From contig CALUTU010000002.1 of NCBI GenBank assembly GCA_944323785.1, forward strand, positions 85,836 through 149,835: a stretch of 64,000 bases of DNA, written 5' to 3'. Below, in pieces: positions 26,123 to 35,053 of this stretch (position 1 is the first letter of the stretch; the number at the start of each line of letters is the position of its first letter). The position numbers and the translations under genes are program-made. The notes under the pieces are model-generated. The model ran no database searches, was not told the origin of the DNA, and worked only from the letters and a program-made list of their open reading frames with translations. Source of the DNA: an uncultured Bacteroidales bacterium (lineage in GTDB: Bacteria > Bacteroidota > Bacteroidia > Bacteroidales > UBA932).

Positions 26123-26458
26123 CTATTTGTTCTGAGCGTCAGTTATATCCTTCACCACAGAAGTCTTGTCAACACGTAGCTTGACGTTGTTGTCCACCTC
26201 CACAAGAAGGAAAGTGTCCTTCACCTCGGCTATCGTACCGTAGATACCGCCCACTGTAACGATCTTGTCGCCCTTCTTCAGGGATTCTCTCCACTTGACT
26301 ATCTCCTTCTGCTTTTTCTGCTGAGGTCTCACCATGAAGAAATACATCACCACGATGATGAGAACCATCATTATTACAAACGAATACTGCTGCCAGAAAG
26401 AGCCCTGCTGAGCGGCAGGCTGGGCCTGCGTCTGAAGTAAAAATGTGATAAGATTCAT
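26123..26458 (-). CDS. yajC: Preprotein translocase subunit YajC
   Basis: Accessory Sec component in the inner membrane. 111 residues: a Gln-rich N-terminus, one transmembrane helix (SFVIMMVLIIVVMYFFMVRP), then the conserved cytoplasmic QQKKQKEIVKWRESLKKGD and VGGIYGTIAEV. It has its own -7 box but lies only about 50 bp after nusB. Confidence 0.93.
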   Translation of the reverse strand: MNLITFLLQTQAQPAAQQGSFWQQYSFVIMMVLIIVVMYFFMVRPQQKKQKEIVKWRESLKKGDKIVTVGGIYGTIAEVKDTFLLVEVDNNVKLRVDKTSVVKDITDAQNK

Positions 26459-26491
26459 TTTCTTGTCGCTAATTTAAATTGAAATATGAAA

Positions 26492-26499
26492 CAAATATA
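26492..26499 (-). promoter_or_regulatory. Promoter -7 box (TATATTTG) for yajC
   Basis: Minus-strand TAnnTTTG match, 34 bp before the yajC ATG, in the 51-bp gap after nusB. Confidence 0.55.
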
Positions 26500-26509
26500 G
26501 TAAGAATTT

Positions 26510-27460
26510 CTAACTTTCTATGAGACCGCGGCCCGTCTTTACGATTTCTCCCGTATCCACCATCTTGCGCAGAATCCTGTCCAGAAGGCCGTTGACAAAG
26601 ACGCGGCTGTTGGCGGTACTGTAGAACTTGGAGATATCCACGTACTCGTTAATCGTGACTTTCAGGGGGATGTTGGAGAACCGCACAGCCTCGGCCACTC
26701 CCTGCACTATGAGCGTAAGGTCAGTGATGACCACCCGGTCGGGATCCCAATTGCTGGTATTGGCCACCACGATGTCCATATACTTGTGATAGCCCGTCAC
26801 TGCTGCCCTGAGCAGCTCATAGGCGAACTCCCGGTCGTCATCCTTCAGGAATACATCCGGGAACGGCATCTCCCCGCGCTTTTTCAACGTCTCAAGATTG
26901 CGTACTATCACTCCGAGCACATAGCCGAGATCGTCTATCCAGAAAAGCGACATGTCCTCCAGGAACGACTCCAGCTCCTCATTGTCCTCAAAGAGCTCCG
27001 GGTCGGAGAATATCCTGACAAACAGGTCACAGTCCTCCGCCATCGACCGCGTCTCCGAGGCCATGTACTCCTTGAAATAGTCCTTCTCTGACAAGGCCGT
27101 CAGTATCTTCCTTATCACCAAGGCCAGATCCTCAGTCCACACGAGTCCGTGATCCTCGCAGTATTTCGTGAAACGCTCATTCTGCCTGAGCCAGGCCGAT
27201 ACTTGGTTGTCAGCGAACTTACGGTTGGGGTTGCGTTCCTCGGGAGTGGGATTGAACTTCTTGAGGCCGGTCTGAATCCTGGCCTCAGCGGCATTGCCAA
27301 GAGCGACCGCCGCATTGAGTATAAAATAATAAAGGTGCAGTGTCTTATCGCACGAATACTTGAGAGCCTTCTCGGCTTCTACCAGAGAATCAGAGCCGGA
27401 AGCTACCATACTGTAAAGAACTTTAAAGACTTTTATCCTTATCAGACGACGGTTTATCAT
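26510..27460 (-). CDS. nusB: Transcription antitermination factor NusB (long form)
   Basis: Part of the rRNA antitermination complex with NusE/S10. At 316 residues it is about twice the E. coli length, as is usual in Bacteroidetes. It starts with the typical MINRRLIRIKVFKVLYSMV and ends with the NusB core (VTINEYVDISKFYSTANSRV, FVNGLLDRIL). First gene of the operon, divergent from DUF3276. Confidence 0.93.
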   Translation of the reverse strand: MINRRLIRIKVFKVLYSMVASGSDSLVEAEKALKYSCDKTLHLYYFILNAAVALGNAAEARIQTGLKKFNPTPEERNPNRKFADNQVSAWLRQNERFTKYCEDHGLVWTEDLALVIRKILTALSEKDYFKEYMASETRSMAEDCDLFVRIFSDPELFEDNEELESFLEDMSLFWIDDLGYVLGVIVRNLETLKKRGEMPFPDVFLKDDDREFAYELLRAAVTGYHKYMDIVVANTSNWDPDRVVITDLTLIVQGVAEAVRFSNIPLKVTINEYVDISKFYSTANSRVFVNGLLDRILRKMVDTGEIVKTGRGLIES

Positions 27461-27482
27461 ACATTATTTTTAAAACATTTTG

Positions 27483-27490
27483 CAAATATA
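27483..27490 (-). promoter_or_regulatory. Promoter -7 box (TATATTTG) for nusB
   Basis: Minus-strand TAnnTTTG match, 23 bp before the nusB ATG; 22 bp from the divergent DUF3276 box. Confidence 0.65.
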
Positions 27491-27512
27491 ACTTGAACAT
27501 GAGAAAAAACTC

Positions 27513-27520
27513 TATATTTG
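27513..27520 (+). promoter_or_regulatory. Promoter -7 box (TATATTTG) for the DUF3276 gene
   Basis: Plus-strand TAnnTTTG match, 27 bp before the ATG at 27548. Confidence 0.65.
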
Positions 27521-27547
27521 TAACAAATTTTGTAAAATTTAATAAAA

Positions 27548-27916
27548 ATGTATTCAGAGGATATTGATAACTCAGCTGCCATGGAGCGCAGCGGCGACGA
27601 TGTGTACTCGAAGCCTGTCCGCGCTGGAAAAAGGACATACTTTTTCGACGTAAAAGCCACCAAGGGCAATGATTACTATCTCACTATCACCGAGAGCAAG
27701 AGAAGGATCGAAAAGGACGGACGCTTCGCATACGACAAACATAAGATTTTCCTGTACAAGGAAGACTTCGAGAAGTTCTCACAGGGACTTGAGGAGGTCA
27801 TAGCCTACATCAAGGAAAGATGCCCTGTCGTGGAGCGCACGGAGGAGGACAGACACATTCCCAGAGAAAGAGAGGAGGGTGATCAGTTCTCGGATGTGAA
27901 TTTCGAGGAGCTTTAG
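27548..27916 (+). CDS. DUF3276 / PUR-alpha-like nucleic-acid-binding protein
   Basis: 122 residues. The PUR-alpha-like core is visible: GKRTYFFDVKATKGNDYYLT, then ITESKRRIEKDGRFAYDKHK and IFLYKEDFEKFSQGLEEVI. Such proteins bind single-stranded DNA or RNA; the bacterial role is not well established. Monocistronic and convergent with the SDR gene. Confidence 0.85.
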   Translation: MYSEDIDNSAAMERSGDDVYSKPVRAGKRTYFFDVKATKGNDYYLTITESKRRIEKDGRFAYDKHKIFLYKEDFEKFSQGLEEVIAYIKERCPVVERTEEDRHIPREREEGDQFSDVNFEEL

Positions 27917-27924
27917 TCCCGGCA

Positions 27925-28674
27925 CTAGAACATGTCCTGGTAAGGCCTGAAAAAGCGGCCTCCCCAGTTCCACAGCGGAGACGGAACAAGACGCATCAGC
28001 AGGCCCAGCGCGGCCCAGCGTCCGTCTATCACCGCTGTTTTTTTCTTGCGTCTTATCGCACGTACTATCTTAGCGGCGGCATCTTCCCTGCGTATAGTCA
28101 TGGGGAAATGCCGCCCGTGTATGAAATCCGTATCCACAAAGCCCGGCTTGATGACTGTGAACCCTATATCGGCTTTCCGGATTACGGCCAACTGCCTGAG
28201 AGCCTTCGTATAAAAAGCATCGAACTCCTTGGTGGCCGAGTATGCCGGACACACTCCCAGCGGCAGTATGGAAGCCACGGACGAGAGCACGGCCAGGTGC
28301 CCCTTAAGTCCGTTTCCGGCCCAGTAGTTGAACAGCCACGCGGCGCAGCGGACAAATCCTTCCGCATTGACTTCCACCTGCTCCAGCTCCAGAGACGGTT
28401 CCAGAGCCGTATTGGTATGCCCGAAACCGGACGAATACAGGCAGATATCCACTCCGCCCATCTCCTCCACGAGAGCGGCCAGCTGAGCGGCGGCATCCCC
28501 GGACGACACGTCGAATGTCCTTGTAAAGGCCCTGCCTGCAGGTGCCGCCGAGGCAAACTCCTCCAGCAAGGCAGTACGCCTGCCGGTAACTCCTACCCTA
28601 TGCCCCTGGGCCAGATATATCTCCGCCACTGCCCGGCCTATACCCGATGTGGCTCCTATGACTATCACATTCAT
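27925..28674 (-). CDS. Short-chain dehydrogenase/reductase
   Basis: About 249 residues. Classical SDR features: nucleotide-binding GATSGIGRAVAEI at the N-terminus, catalytic serine in AVLSSVAS, and the Y-x3-K pair in CPAYSATKEFD. The substrate is not predictable. I chose the second of two adjacent ATGs. It has its own promoter box. Confidence 0.88.
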   Translation of the reverse strand: MNVIVIGATSGIGRAVAEIYLAQGHRVGVTGRRTALLEEFASAAPAGRAFTRTFDVSSGDAAAQLAALVEEMGGVDICLYSSGFGHTNTALEPSLELEQVEVNAEGFVRCAAWLFNYWAGNGLKGHLAVLSSVASILPLGVCPAYSATKEFDAFYTKALRQLAVIRKADIGFTVIKPGFVDTDFIHGRHFPMTIRREDAAAKIVRAIRRKKKTAVIDGRWAALGLLMRLVPSPLWNWGGRFFRPYQDMF

Positions 28675-28694
28675 CATTGCATTGATTTTATACG

Positions 28695-28702
28695 CAAATT
28701 TA
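28695..28702 (-). promoter_or_regulatory. Promoter -7 box (TAAATTTG) for the SDR gene
   Basis: Minus-strand TAnnTTTG match, about 21 bp before the ATG. Confidence 0.6.
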
Positions 28703-28722
28703 AACCATTTATCCCATATCTG

Positions 28723-28754
28723 TAAAGAAAAAGGCCATCGGCGGACCGATGACC
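28723..28754 (-). terminator. Rho-independent terminator after the M16 peptidase pair
   Basis: On the minus strand, stem GGTCATCGG / CCGATGGCC (one G-U pair) with a 4-nt loop, followed by TTTTTC. It lies 30 bp after the stop of the second M16 gene. Confidence 0.75.
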
Positions 28755-28783
28755 TCGTTCTTTATCCGTTCTATGAGATGAGA

Positions 28784-30850
28784 CTAGAGCTTCTTGGCTT
28801 TGAGTTTGGAGTTGATCTTGACATTTACGACCTTGGCTTCCATCTCACCCATCTGAGGTACGACCATCTTCATTACCGAAGGATACTTGACACCATATTT
28901 GGTCGTCATGTACTCTACATAATAGGTCTCGGCTGACTGGTCCATAGCTGACTCTACAGTCTTTACCTTGGCTCCGGTCTCAACATCATAATAATCCACA
29001 GTCACACCGCCGGCAGCATCTGTACTCTTTACCTTATAGGCATCGCGTCCATCCACAGCCTCGATACCTGTAAGCTCATAGCCGTCAGTGCCGAGCATCT
29101 CAGGGTAAGGATACAGGTCACTCTCGCTGACCAAGGTTGCAATCTGAGCCGGATCAGTCAGTTCCTGAGTTCCGCCCATAGGAGAGCCCACTGTCAGAGT
29201 ACCGTTCACAAGCTTTATAGATGACATCACCTGACCGCCCATAGACTGTGTCTGCGAGAAAGCCTTCTCGGCAGGAATCATCTTAACGGTATTGGAAATG
29301 GTCATCCCCTGAACAGTCATGTCTGTCTGCACGGTTATGTCCTTGATGCCCTCGATAAGCTCACGGCCTCCGAGATAGTTGAAATAGTTGTCGAACACGG
29401 TCTGAACAGTCACGTCGGCTGCAATCTCCTTGTGCTCGATGGGCTTGCCCTCGAAGTCTAGCTCTACTACCACTCCGTCAGAGTCATACTGGGCCAGAGC
29501 GGGAAGCACTGAAGGATCACCCACGCAGAACCAGTACATGTTGTCGGGGTTGAAGTACTTTGCTATAACCCTCTGTACATCCTCCATGGTCACTGCATCC
29601 AGTCTCTGAAGATATGTGGAGTAGTAATCCGAAGGGAAACCGTATCTCTCTATCATGTACGCATACTCGGCGATATTGTCGGAAGACTCCAGTGAGCGGG
29701 AGAATGAACCGGCATAGAGAGTCTTGAACTTCTCGACATCAGCCTCGGTATAGTCTCCGTCCAGCATATTCTGAAGTTCCTTGCGCATCTCTACAAAAGA
29801 ACTGTCGGTAGCATTGCCGTTCACATCAGCAAAAGCGTAGAATGAAGCGGAAATGGGATCAGATCCCACGCTCGAATAAGCACCGTAAGTATAGCCCTTA
29901 GTCTCACGGAGGTTCTTCATCAGCTTAGCAGCAAAGTCACCGCCGCCGTAGATCCCGTTGGCTACTGAAAGGGCAAGGGCATCTTCCGAACCGGGCTTAA
30001 GATCTATGGGGGCCATCATACGGATAGTGGACTGAACGGCTCCGTCCTTAGGCGAGAACACCACCTCTATACCTTCGGGATGATTGACATCGGGATCATC
30101 AAAGGTGATAACCTCGCCCTTTTCCCAATTCGCCAGATATTTCTCACACAGAGCTTCCGCCTGCTCCAAAGTCATATCACCGGTAATCACCAGTATCGCG
30201 CTGTTGGGGATGATGTACTTGTCATAGTACTCCCGGCAGTCATCGACAGTGATGGCGTCTACCGTGGCCTCGGTCATGATATCGCTGTAAGCATGTCCCT
30301 GGGGATATACGGTAGCTGTCTGGATATTGCTGATGATCGCTGAAGGAGAGCTCTTGGACATCTGCAGACCTCCGATAGCCTGGTCCTTGATCTTGTCCAG
30401 CTCATCCTGAGGGAATGTAGGGTTGTAGAGCACATCAGAGAGGATGTCCATCATCTGGTCAGTATACTTGGACAGGGATGTGAAACCGATAAAGCCTGAG
30501 CTGGTGCCGAAAGACGCTCCGAGGAAATCCACCTCGCTGTTGATCTGCTCGGCTGTGCGGTTTGCAGTACCTTTCTTCCACAACTGACCGAAGAAAGAAG
30601 ACTTTCCGGCCTTTTCTCCCTCTACAAACGGATCCACGATAAATCTGATACCGAAAGACACGATAGGACGTTCGTGGTCCTCTACGAGGATCACACGGAG
30701 ACCGTTGTCCATAATGAATTTCTCAAAGTCTCCGAACTCCACAACAGGAGCGGGACCCGGTTCGGGAGCCTTGGTTCTGTCTATCTGGGCGCTCAGAGGG
30801 AATACCGACATCAGAGCCGCCAGCAATACGATTGAGATTATATTTTTCAT
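28784..30850 (-). CDS. M16 family peptidase-like protein, catalytic motif lost
   Basis: About 688 residues with signal peptide (NIISIVLLAALMSVFPLSAQ). M16B fold (DNGLRVILVEDHERPIVSFG, then VITGDMTLEQAEALCEKYL). Where the zinc motif HxxEH should be, the sequence reads SSFFGQLWKKGT, so metal binding is lost. A C-terminal extension of about 200 residues resembles an outer-membrane lipoprotein sorting/carrier-like domain (VKMIPAEKAFSQTQ, VKSTDAAGGVTVDYYDVETG). It pairs with the intact M16 enzyme just upstream, as in other M16B active/inactive heterodimers. The ATG at 30850 starts the signal peptide. Confidence 0.88.
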   Translation of the reverse strand: MKNIISIVLLAALMSVFPLSAQIDRTKAPEPGPAPVVEFGDFEKFIMDNGLRVILVEDHERPIVSFGIRFIVDPFVEGEKAGKSSFFGQLWKKGTANRTAEQINSEVDFLGASFGTSSGFIGFTSLSKYTDQMMDILSDVLYNPTFPQDELDKIKDQAIGGLQMSKSSPSAIISNIQTATVYPQGHAYSDIMTEATVDAITVDDCREYYDKYIIPNSAILVITGDMTLEQAEALCEKYLANWEKGEVITFDDPDVNHPEGIEVVFSPKDGAVQSTIRMMAPIDLKPGSEDALALSVANGIYGGGDFAAKLMKNLRETKGYTYGAYSSVGSDPISASFYAFADVNGNATDSSFVEMRKELQNMLDGDYTEADVEKFKTLYAGSFSRSLESSDNIAEYAYMIERYGFPSDYYSTYLQRLDAVTMEDVQRVIAKYFNPDNMYWFCVGDPSVLPALAQYDSDGVVVELDFEGKPIEHKEIAADVTVQTVFDNYFNYLGGRELIEGIKDITVQTDMTVQGMTISNTVKMIPAEKAFSQTQSMGGQVMSSIKLVNGTLTVGSPMGGTQELTDPAQIATLVSESDLYPYPEMLGTDGYELTGIEAVDGRDAYKVKSTDAAGGVTVDYYDVETGAKVKTVESAMDQSAETYYVEYMTTKYGVKYPSVMKMVVPQMGEMEAKVVNVKINSKLKAKKL

Positions 30851-30882
30851 ATTATTCATTTCTTAAATGGTTGTGAAAGTGA

Positions 30883-32199
30883 TTAGTTCTGTTTGGGAAG
30901 ATAGTAGATGGATATCTTCTGGACGGGATCGATATACTTCTTGGCGATCTCGATAACCTGCTCCTTGGTGAACTTGCTGTAGTTCTCCAGAGTCCTGTTC
31001 ACAAAATCGGTGTCCTTGAAATAGGTGTAGGCTGTAGCAAGGCTTTCGGCCACCTCGTCAATGGTAGAATTGGCAGAAGCCGCCGACATCTCCACCATGT
31101 TCATCACTTTCTGGAACTCCTCGTCGGATATACCGTTCTCCAGCAGATCGTATACAACCGCGTCAACCTCAGGCTCAAGCACAGAGAGGTCCACATTGTT
31201 GGGCACCGCCTGTATCATGAATACGCCCGGATGTTCGAAAGGCATAGCACTGCCGTATGTAGCGAGACTGATCTGCTTCTGATCCACGAGCTGCGACTGG
31301 AAACGGGAAGAATTGCCGGCAGAGAGGATTGAGCTGAATATATCCATCGCAAAATAATCATCGGTACCGTATGCAGGCGAGGGATAAACTTCGAAGAGCA
31401 TAGGCATCTGGATGTTGTCATATACAGTATCCTTGACGGGGGCTGTTCTCCTGGGCTCCATATTGGGATCCGGACGGCGGATATCCATAGTGCCCGCAGG
31501 TATGTCGGCAAAATAGTCGTTTACCCATTTCTTGGCCTGGTCCTTGTCGAAATCACCGCAGATAACCAGAACGGCATTGTTGGGCACGTAGAACATATCG
31601 TGGAAATTCTTGAAATCCTGGATGGAGGCGTTGCGCACATGCTCCTCGGATCCGAGAACGTCATGATTGTAAGGGTGTACCTTGAACGAGTTGGTCAGGA
31701 TCTTTGTAAATGCAGTACCGTAAGGCTGGTTGTCGCGGGTCTGTCCCATCTCCTGACATACCACATCCTTCTGGGTATTCACGCCGATCTCCTCAATATT
31801 GGGGTGCAGCATCCTCTCGGATTCGAGCCAAAGACCGAGCTCCAAATAATTGGAGGGGAGTTTCTCGAAATAATAGGTACGGTCGTTGCTGGTGTTGGCG
31901 TTGAGCGATCCGCCGGCATCCGACACATATCTGTCATAAGTGTGACGGGGAATATTCTCGGTACCCTCGAACATAAGATGCTCGAAGAAGTGGGCAAAAC
32001 CGGTAAGATGCGGTTCCTCATTTTTAGAGCCCACGTGATACATCACGGAAACTACGACATTGGGAGTCTTGTGGTTCTGAGACAGAATCACATGAAGACC
32101 GTTGTCAAGGTCGTACTCCTCGAACTGGATATTCTGCGCCGATGCGGCCACTGGCAGAAGTACTGCCGACAGAATAAGGATTAAAAGGTTCTTCTTCAT
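30883..32199 (-). CDS. M16 family zinc metallopeptidase (active subunit)
   Basis: 438 residues with signal peptide (LLILILSAVLLPVAASA). The zinc-binding HxxEH is intact: H70-F-F-E73-H74 in GFAHFFEHLMFEGTE. The downstream substrate-binding half is complete. It likely acts in the periplasm on peptides. It lies 17 bp after the WbpD-like gene, so it could be read from the sugar-operon promoter. Confidence 0.92.
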   Translation of the reverse strand: MKKNLLILILSAVLLPVAASAQNIQFEEYDLDNGLHVILSQNHKTPNVVVSVMYHVGSKNEEPHLTGFAHFFEHLMFEGTENIPRHTYDRYVSDAGGSLNANTSNDRTYYFEKLPSNYLELGLWLESERMLHPNIEEIGVNTQKDVVCQEMGQTRDNQPYGTAFTKILTNSFKVHPYNHDVLGSEEHVRNASIQDFKNFHDMFYVPNNAVLVICGDFDKDQAKKWVNDYFADIPAGTMDIRRPDPNMEPRRTAPVKDTVYDNIQMPMLFEVYPSPAYGTDDYFAMDIFSSILSAGNSSRFQSQLVDQKQISLATYGSAMPFEHPGVFMIQAVPNNVDLSVLEPEVDAVVYDLLENGISDEEFQKVMNMVEMSAASANSTIDEVAESLATAYTYFKDTDFVNRTLENYSKFTKEQVIEIAKKYIDPVQKISIYYLPKQN

Positions 32200-32216
32200 A
32201 CTTTGTTTGTTGTTGA

Positions 32217-32810
32217 TTAATTATTGTGTTCTATTAGTGTTACTTTTCCGTCTTTTAAAAGATATTTCTCGCCTGTTCCAGGACATACGGCCGTGCCGTC
32301 CTGACCGAACTCCAGACGATAACCGGCCCTGCTCATCCATCCCGTCTGCCTGGCAGGATTGCCCACCACCAGGGCATAGTCAGGCACATCCTTGGTTATC
32401 ACCGCACCGGCTCCGATAAAAGCCCACTCTCCGATGTCGTGACCGCAGACCACCGTAGCATTGGCACCTATCGTAGCTCCCCTCCCCACTCTGGTAGCGG
32501 CATATTCACCCCGGCGGCACACAGCACTGCGGGGATTGACCACATTGGTAAACACACAGGAAGGTCCTAGGAACACCTCATCCTCACACGTAACTCCCGT
32601 ATAGACAGAGACATTGTTCTGTACCTTCACATTGTTTCCCAGCACTACTCCAGGAGATATCACCACATTCTGACCTATATTACAGTCCCGACCGAGGACA
32701 GCACCGGTCATAATATGGGAAAAGTGCCATATACGTGTCCCTTCCCCTATGCTGCATCCGTCATCTATGACAGCCGTCTCATGTGCGAAATATCCTCGTT
32801 CCATAGTCAT
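32217..32810 (-). CDS. UDP-2-acetamido-3-amino-2,3-dideoxyglucuronate N-acetyltransferase-like (WbpD/WlbB-like)
   Basis: About 197 residues, left-handed beta-helix acyltransferase. The hexapeptide pattern runs from DDGCSIGEGTRIWHFSHI to GRGATIGANATVVCGHDIG, and GAGAVITKDVPDYALVVGNP closes the helix. The context (WbpE- and WbpB-like genes upstream) supports acetylation of the 3-amino group of a UDP-amino-uronic acid. The frame opens upstream at 32849 inside the neighbour; the ATG at 32810 avoids that (32804 also possible). Confidence 0.85.
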   Translation of the reverse strand: MTMERGYFAHETAVIDDGCSIGEGTRIWHFSHIMTGAVLGRDCNIGQNVVISPGVVLGNNVKVQNNVSVYTGVTCEDEVFLGPSCVFTNVVNPRSAVCRRGEYAATRVGRGATIGANATVVCGHDIGEWAFIGAGAVITKDVPDYALVVGNPARQTGWMSRAGYRLEFGQDGTAVCPGTGEKYLLKDGKVTLIEHNN

Positions 32811-32814
32811 CCGT

Positions 32815-33960
32815 TTATCTTTTGAAAAACCCGGCCACAGCCTCTGCAATCCGTTCCTGAACCTCTACTGTCAGTTCCGTATGCATCGGCAGGGACAACA
32901 CGGAGTCAGCCAGAGACTCCGCAATTTTCAGGCCAGTCCCGTCACAAGCATACGCTTTCTGACGATGCAACGGCAGCGGGTAATATATCATGGACGGTAT
33001 TCCATTGGATGCCAGATACTCTTTCAAGGCATCCCGCCTACCGTCCTTAACCTTGACCGTATACTGATGGTAGACGTGCGTGGTGTAAGAAGCCTCCACC
33101 GGCAGCTCTATGCCGTCCACTCCACGGAGCAGGGCATTGTATCTGTGCGCGGCAGTCCGTCTGGCCCTGCTGTATTCATCCAGATGCCGCAGCTTGACCT
33201 CCAGCACAGCGGCCTGCAGAGTATCAAGACGGGAATTGCAGCCGATGACATCGTGATGATACTTCACGCGCTGACCGTGGTTGGCCGTCATGCGGATGCG
33301 CTCCGCCAGAGCATCATCGTCCGTAAAAAGAGCACCTCCGTCTCCGTAACAGCCCAGATTCTTCGAAGGGAAAAATGAAGTGCAGCCGATGTGCCCCAGA
33401 GTACCGGTATGCCTGCTGCGGCCGTCAGGATAAGTGTAGACGGCTCCGAGGGACTGGGCATTGTCCTCGACAACATAAAGGCCATGGGCTGCCGCAAAGT
33501 CCAGTATCGGAGCCATGTCGCAGCTCTGTCCGAAGAGATGGACGGGGATGATGGCCCGTGTCCTGGGAGTAATGGCCTCCTCTATAAATCGTATATCTGT
33601 ATTAAAGGTATCGCGGTCCACATCCACCATAACCGGTCTGAGACCCAACAACGCTATCACCTCGGCCGAGGCCACATAGGTGAATGCAGGAACGATGACC
33701 TCGTCGCCTGGTTTCAATCCAAGGGCCATAAGAGCTATCTGGAGGGCATCCGTGCCGTTGCCGCAGGGGATGACATGCCTGACTCCGGTGTATTGTGCCA
33801 GGGCCAAGGCGAAGCGGCCGACTGCCGGACCGTTGATGAACGCCGAACTGTCGATGACCTCCGCTATAGCAGCGTCGATCTCCGCCTTGATCCTCATATA
33901 CTGACCGTGAAGGTCTACCATCTGAATCTTCTGCTGTTCCTGCATTGCGTCCTCCTTCAT
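32815..33960 (-). CDS. DegT/DnrJ/EryC1-type aminotransferase (WbpE/WlbC-like)
   Basis: PLP-dependent transfer of an amino group to a UDP-3-keto sugar. About 381 residues. The PLP lysine lies in SFFPSKNLGCYGDGGALFT; PCGNGTDALQIALMALGL and FTYVASAEVIALLG are typical. The start at 33960 lies 1 bp beyond the stop of the upstream gene; earlier starts would overlap it. Middle gene of the WbpB-E-D-like set. Confidence 0.92.
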   Translation of the reverse strand: MKEDAMQEQQKIQMVDLHGQYMRIKAEIDAAIAEVIDSSAFINGPAVGRFALALAQYTGVRHVIPCGNGTDALQIALMALGLKPGDEVIVPAFTYVASAEVIALLGLRPVMVDVDRDTFNTDIRFIEEAITPRTRAIIPVHLFGQSCDMAPILDFAAAHGLYVVEDNAQSLGAVYTYPDGRSRHTGTLGHIGCTSFFPSKNLGCYGDGGALFTDDDALAERIRMTANHGQRVKYHHDVIGCNSRLDTLQAAVLEVKLRHLDEYSRARRTAAHRYNALLRGVDGIELPVEASYTTHVYHQYTVKVKDGRRDALKEYLASNGIPSMIYYPLPLHRQKAYACDGTGLKIAESLADSVLSLPMHTELTVEVQERIAEAVAGFFKR

Positions 33961-33961
33961 T

Positions 33962-34933
33962 TTACCAGCCGAAGGGATGAGGTGCCAGGGGCAGTTTCGC
34001 AAGGGGATGGTAATCGCCCTTGAGACCGACTGGCACGGCCGTGCGTATCTGACTGACTATCTCGATGCAAGGACGGGCCTCGCTGATACGGAAACCCTCG
34101 CCAGCCAGTATCTTCTCATAACTGCGCGTATGCAGCTCAGTGAATCCGGCACTGAACTCGAACTCATCCCCGTCGATCATGATCGTGCGGTAGGTGCGCT
34201 TCTCGCCCTGAACAGCATTCTCCGGCAGATTATCCGCGTTGATGCTCAGGAAGTAGCGCACGCGGGCCTTCTTAAGGCCTAGGTAGCCGGCCACCCGGTC
34301 GTGGCTCTTGACGTGCACGATGTTCTCGCTCACGGGGCCGAATATCCACTGGAGCATATCGTAGAAATGCACGCCGATGTTCGTGGCCACTCCCCCACTC
34401 TTGTGCTCGTCGCCCTTCCACGAGGCGTAGTACCAGTTGCCGCGGGAGGTGATGTAGGTCAGATCCACGTCATAGACCTTGTCCGCCGGACCCTCGTCTA
34501 TCTTCTTCTTCAAAGCCACTATCGAGTCGTGCAGACGGAGCTGTAAGATGTTGTAGGCCTTGTGACCGGTCTCCTGCTCTATCTTCATGATAGCGTCGAT
34601 GTTGTGAGGGTTAAGTACCGCAGGCTTCTCGCAGATGACATCCGCCCCGAGCCTTAGGCCGTAACGCATGTGTGCGTCGTGCAGATAGTTCGGGGTGCAG
34701 ACCGAGAGCATCTCTATCTGCCTGTCCGTACCTTTAAGTTTCGAGCAGTGACGGTCAAAGAGCTCCTGTTCAGTAAAAAAAGCAGCATCGGGGAAGAAAC
34801 TGTCCATGATCCCGACACTGTCGAAGCGGTCGTAAGCCGCCTGTAAGATATTTCCCGTATCCTTTATCGCCCTGAGATGCCGCGGGGCGATATAGCCTCC
34901 GACCCCTATCAGAGCAAAATTCTTTCCTGGCAT
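33962..34933 (-). CDS. Gfo/Idh/MocA oxidoreductase, UDP-GlcNAcA 3-dehydrogenase-like (WbpB/WlbA-like)
   Basis: 323 residues. The N-terminus KNFALIGVGGYIAPRHLRAI, the segment YDRFDSVGIMDSFFPDAAFF and the CEKPAV motif match the WlbA/WbpB group from memory. It would oxidise C3 of UDP-GlcNAcA before amination. It has a well-formed promoter (TTTG-N20-TATATTTG) and starts the cassette. Confidence 0.9.
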   Translation of the reverse strand: MPGKNFALIGVGGYIAPRHLRAIKDTGNILQAAYDRFDSVGIMDSFFPDAAFFTEQELFDRHCSKLKGTDRQIEMLSVCTPNYLHDAHMRYGLRLGADVICEKPAVLNPHNIDAIMKIEQETGHKAYNILQLRLHDSIVALKKKIDEGPADKVYDVDLTYITSRGNWYYASWKGDEHKSGGVATNIGVHFYDMLQWIFGPVSENIVHVKSHDRVAGYLGLKKARVRYFLSINADNLPENAVQGEKRTYRTIMIDGDEFEFSAGFTELHTRSYEKILAGEGFRISEARPCIEIVSQIRTAVPVGLKGDYHPLAKLPLAPHPFGW

Positions 34934-34961
34934 TCTCTGTTTTTTAGTTCAACTAATTTAC

Positions 34962-34969
34962 AAATATAG
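34962..34969 (-). promoter_or_regulatory. Promoter -7 box (TATATTTG) for the WbpB-E-D-like cassette
   Basis: On the minus strand a TTTG lies 20 bp before this box, the best -33/-7 pair in the window. It is 28 bp upstream of the ATG at 34933. Confidence 0.75.
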
Positions 34970-34993
34970 GAATAAGTCAAGAGCAATGCAAAT

Positions 34994-35021
34994 TTACTTG
35001 TCATTACTTGGACATTACTTG
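34994..35021. promoter_or_regulatory. Three TTACTTG direct repeats, candidate operator
   Basis: TTACTTG at 34994, 35004 and 35015, spaced 10 and 11 bp, so all face the same side of the helix. They lie just upstream of the -33 element of the sugar cassette promoter. No regulator is identified. Confidence 0.5.
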
Positions 35022-35053
35022 GACGCAAATACGACATCCGCCGTTTCGACCGG

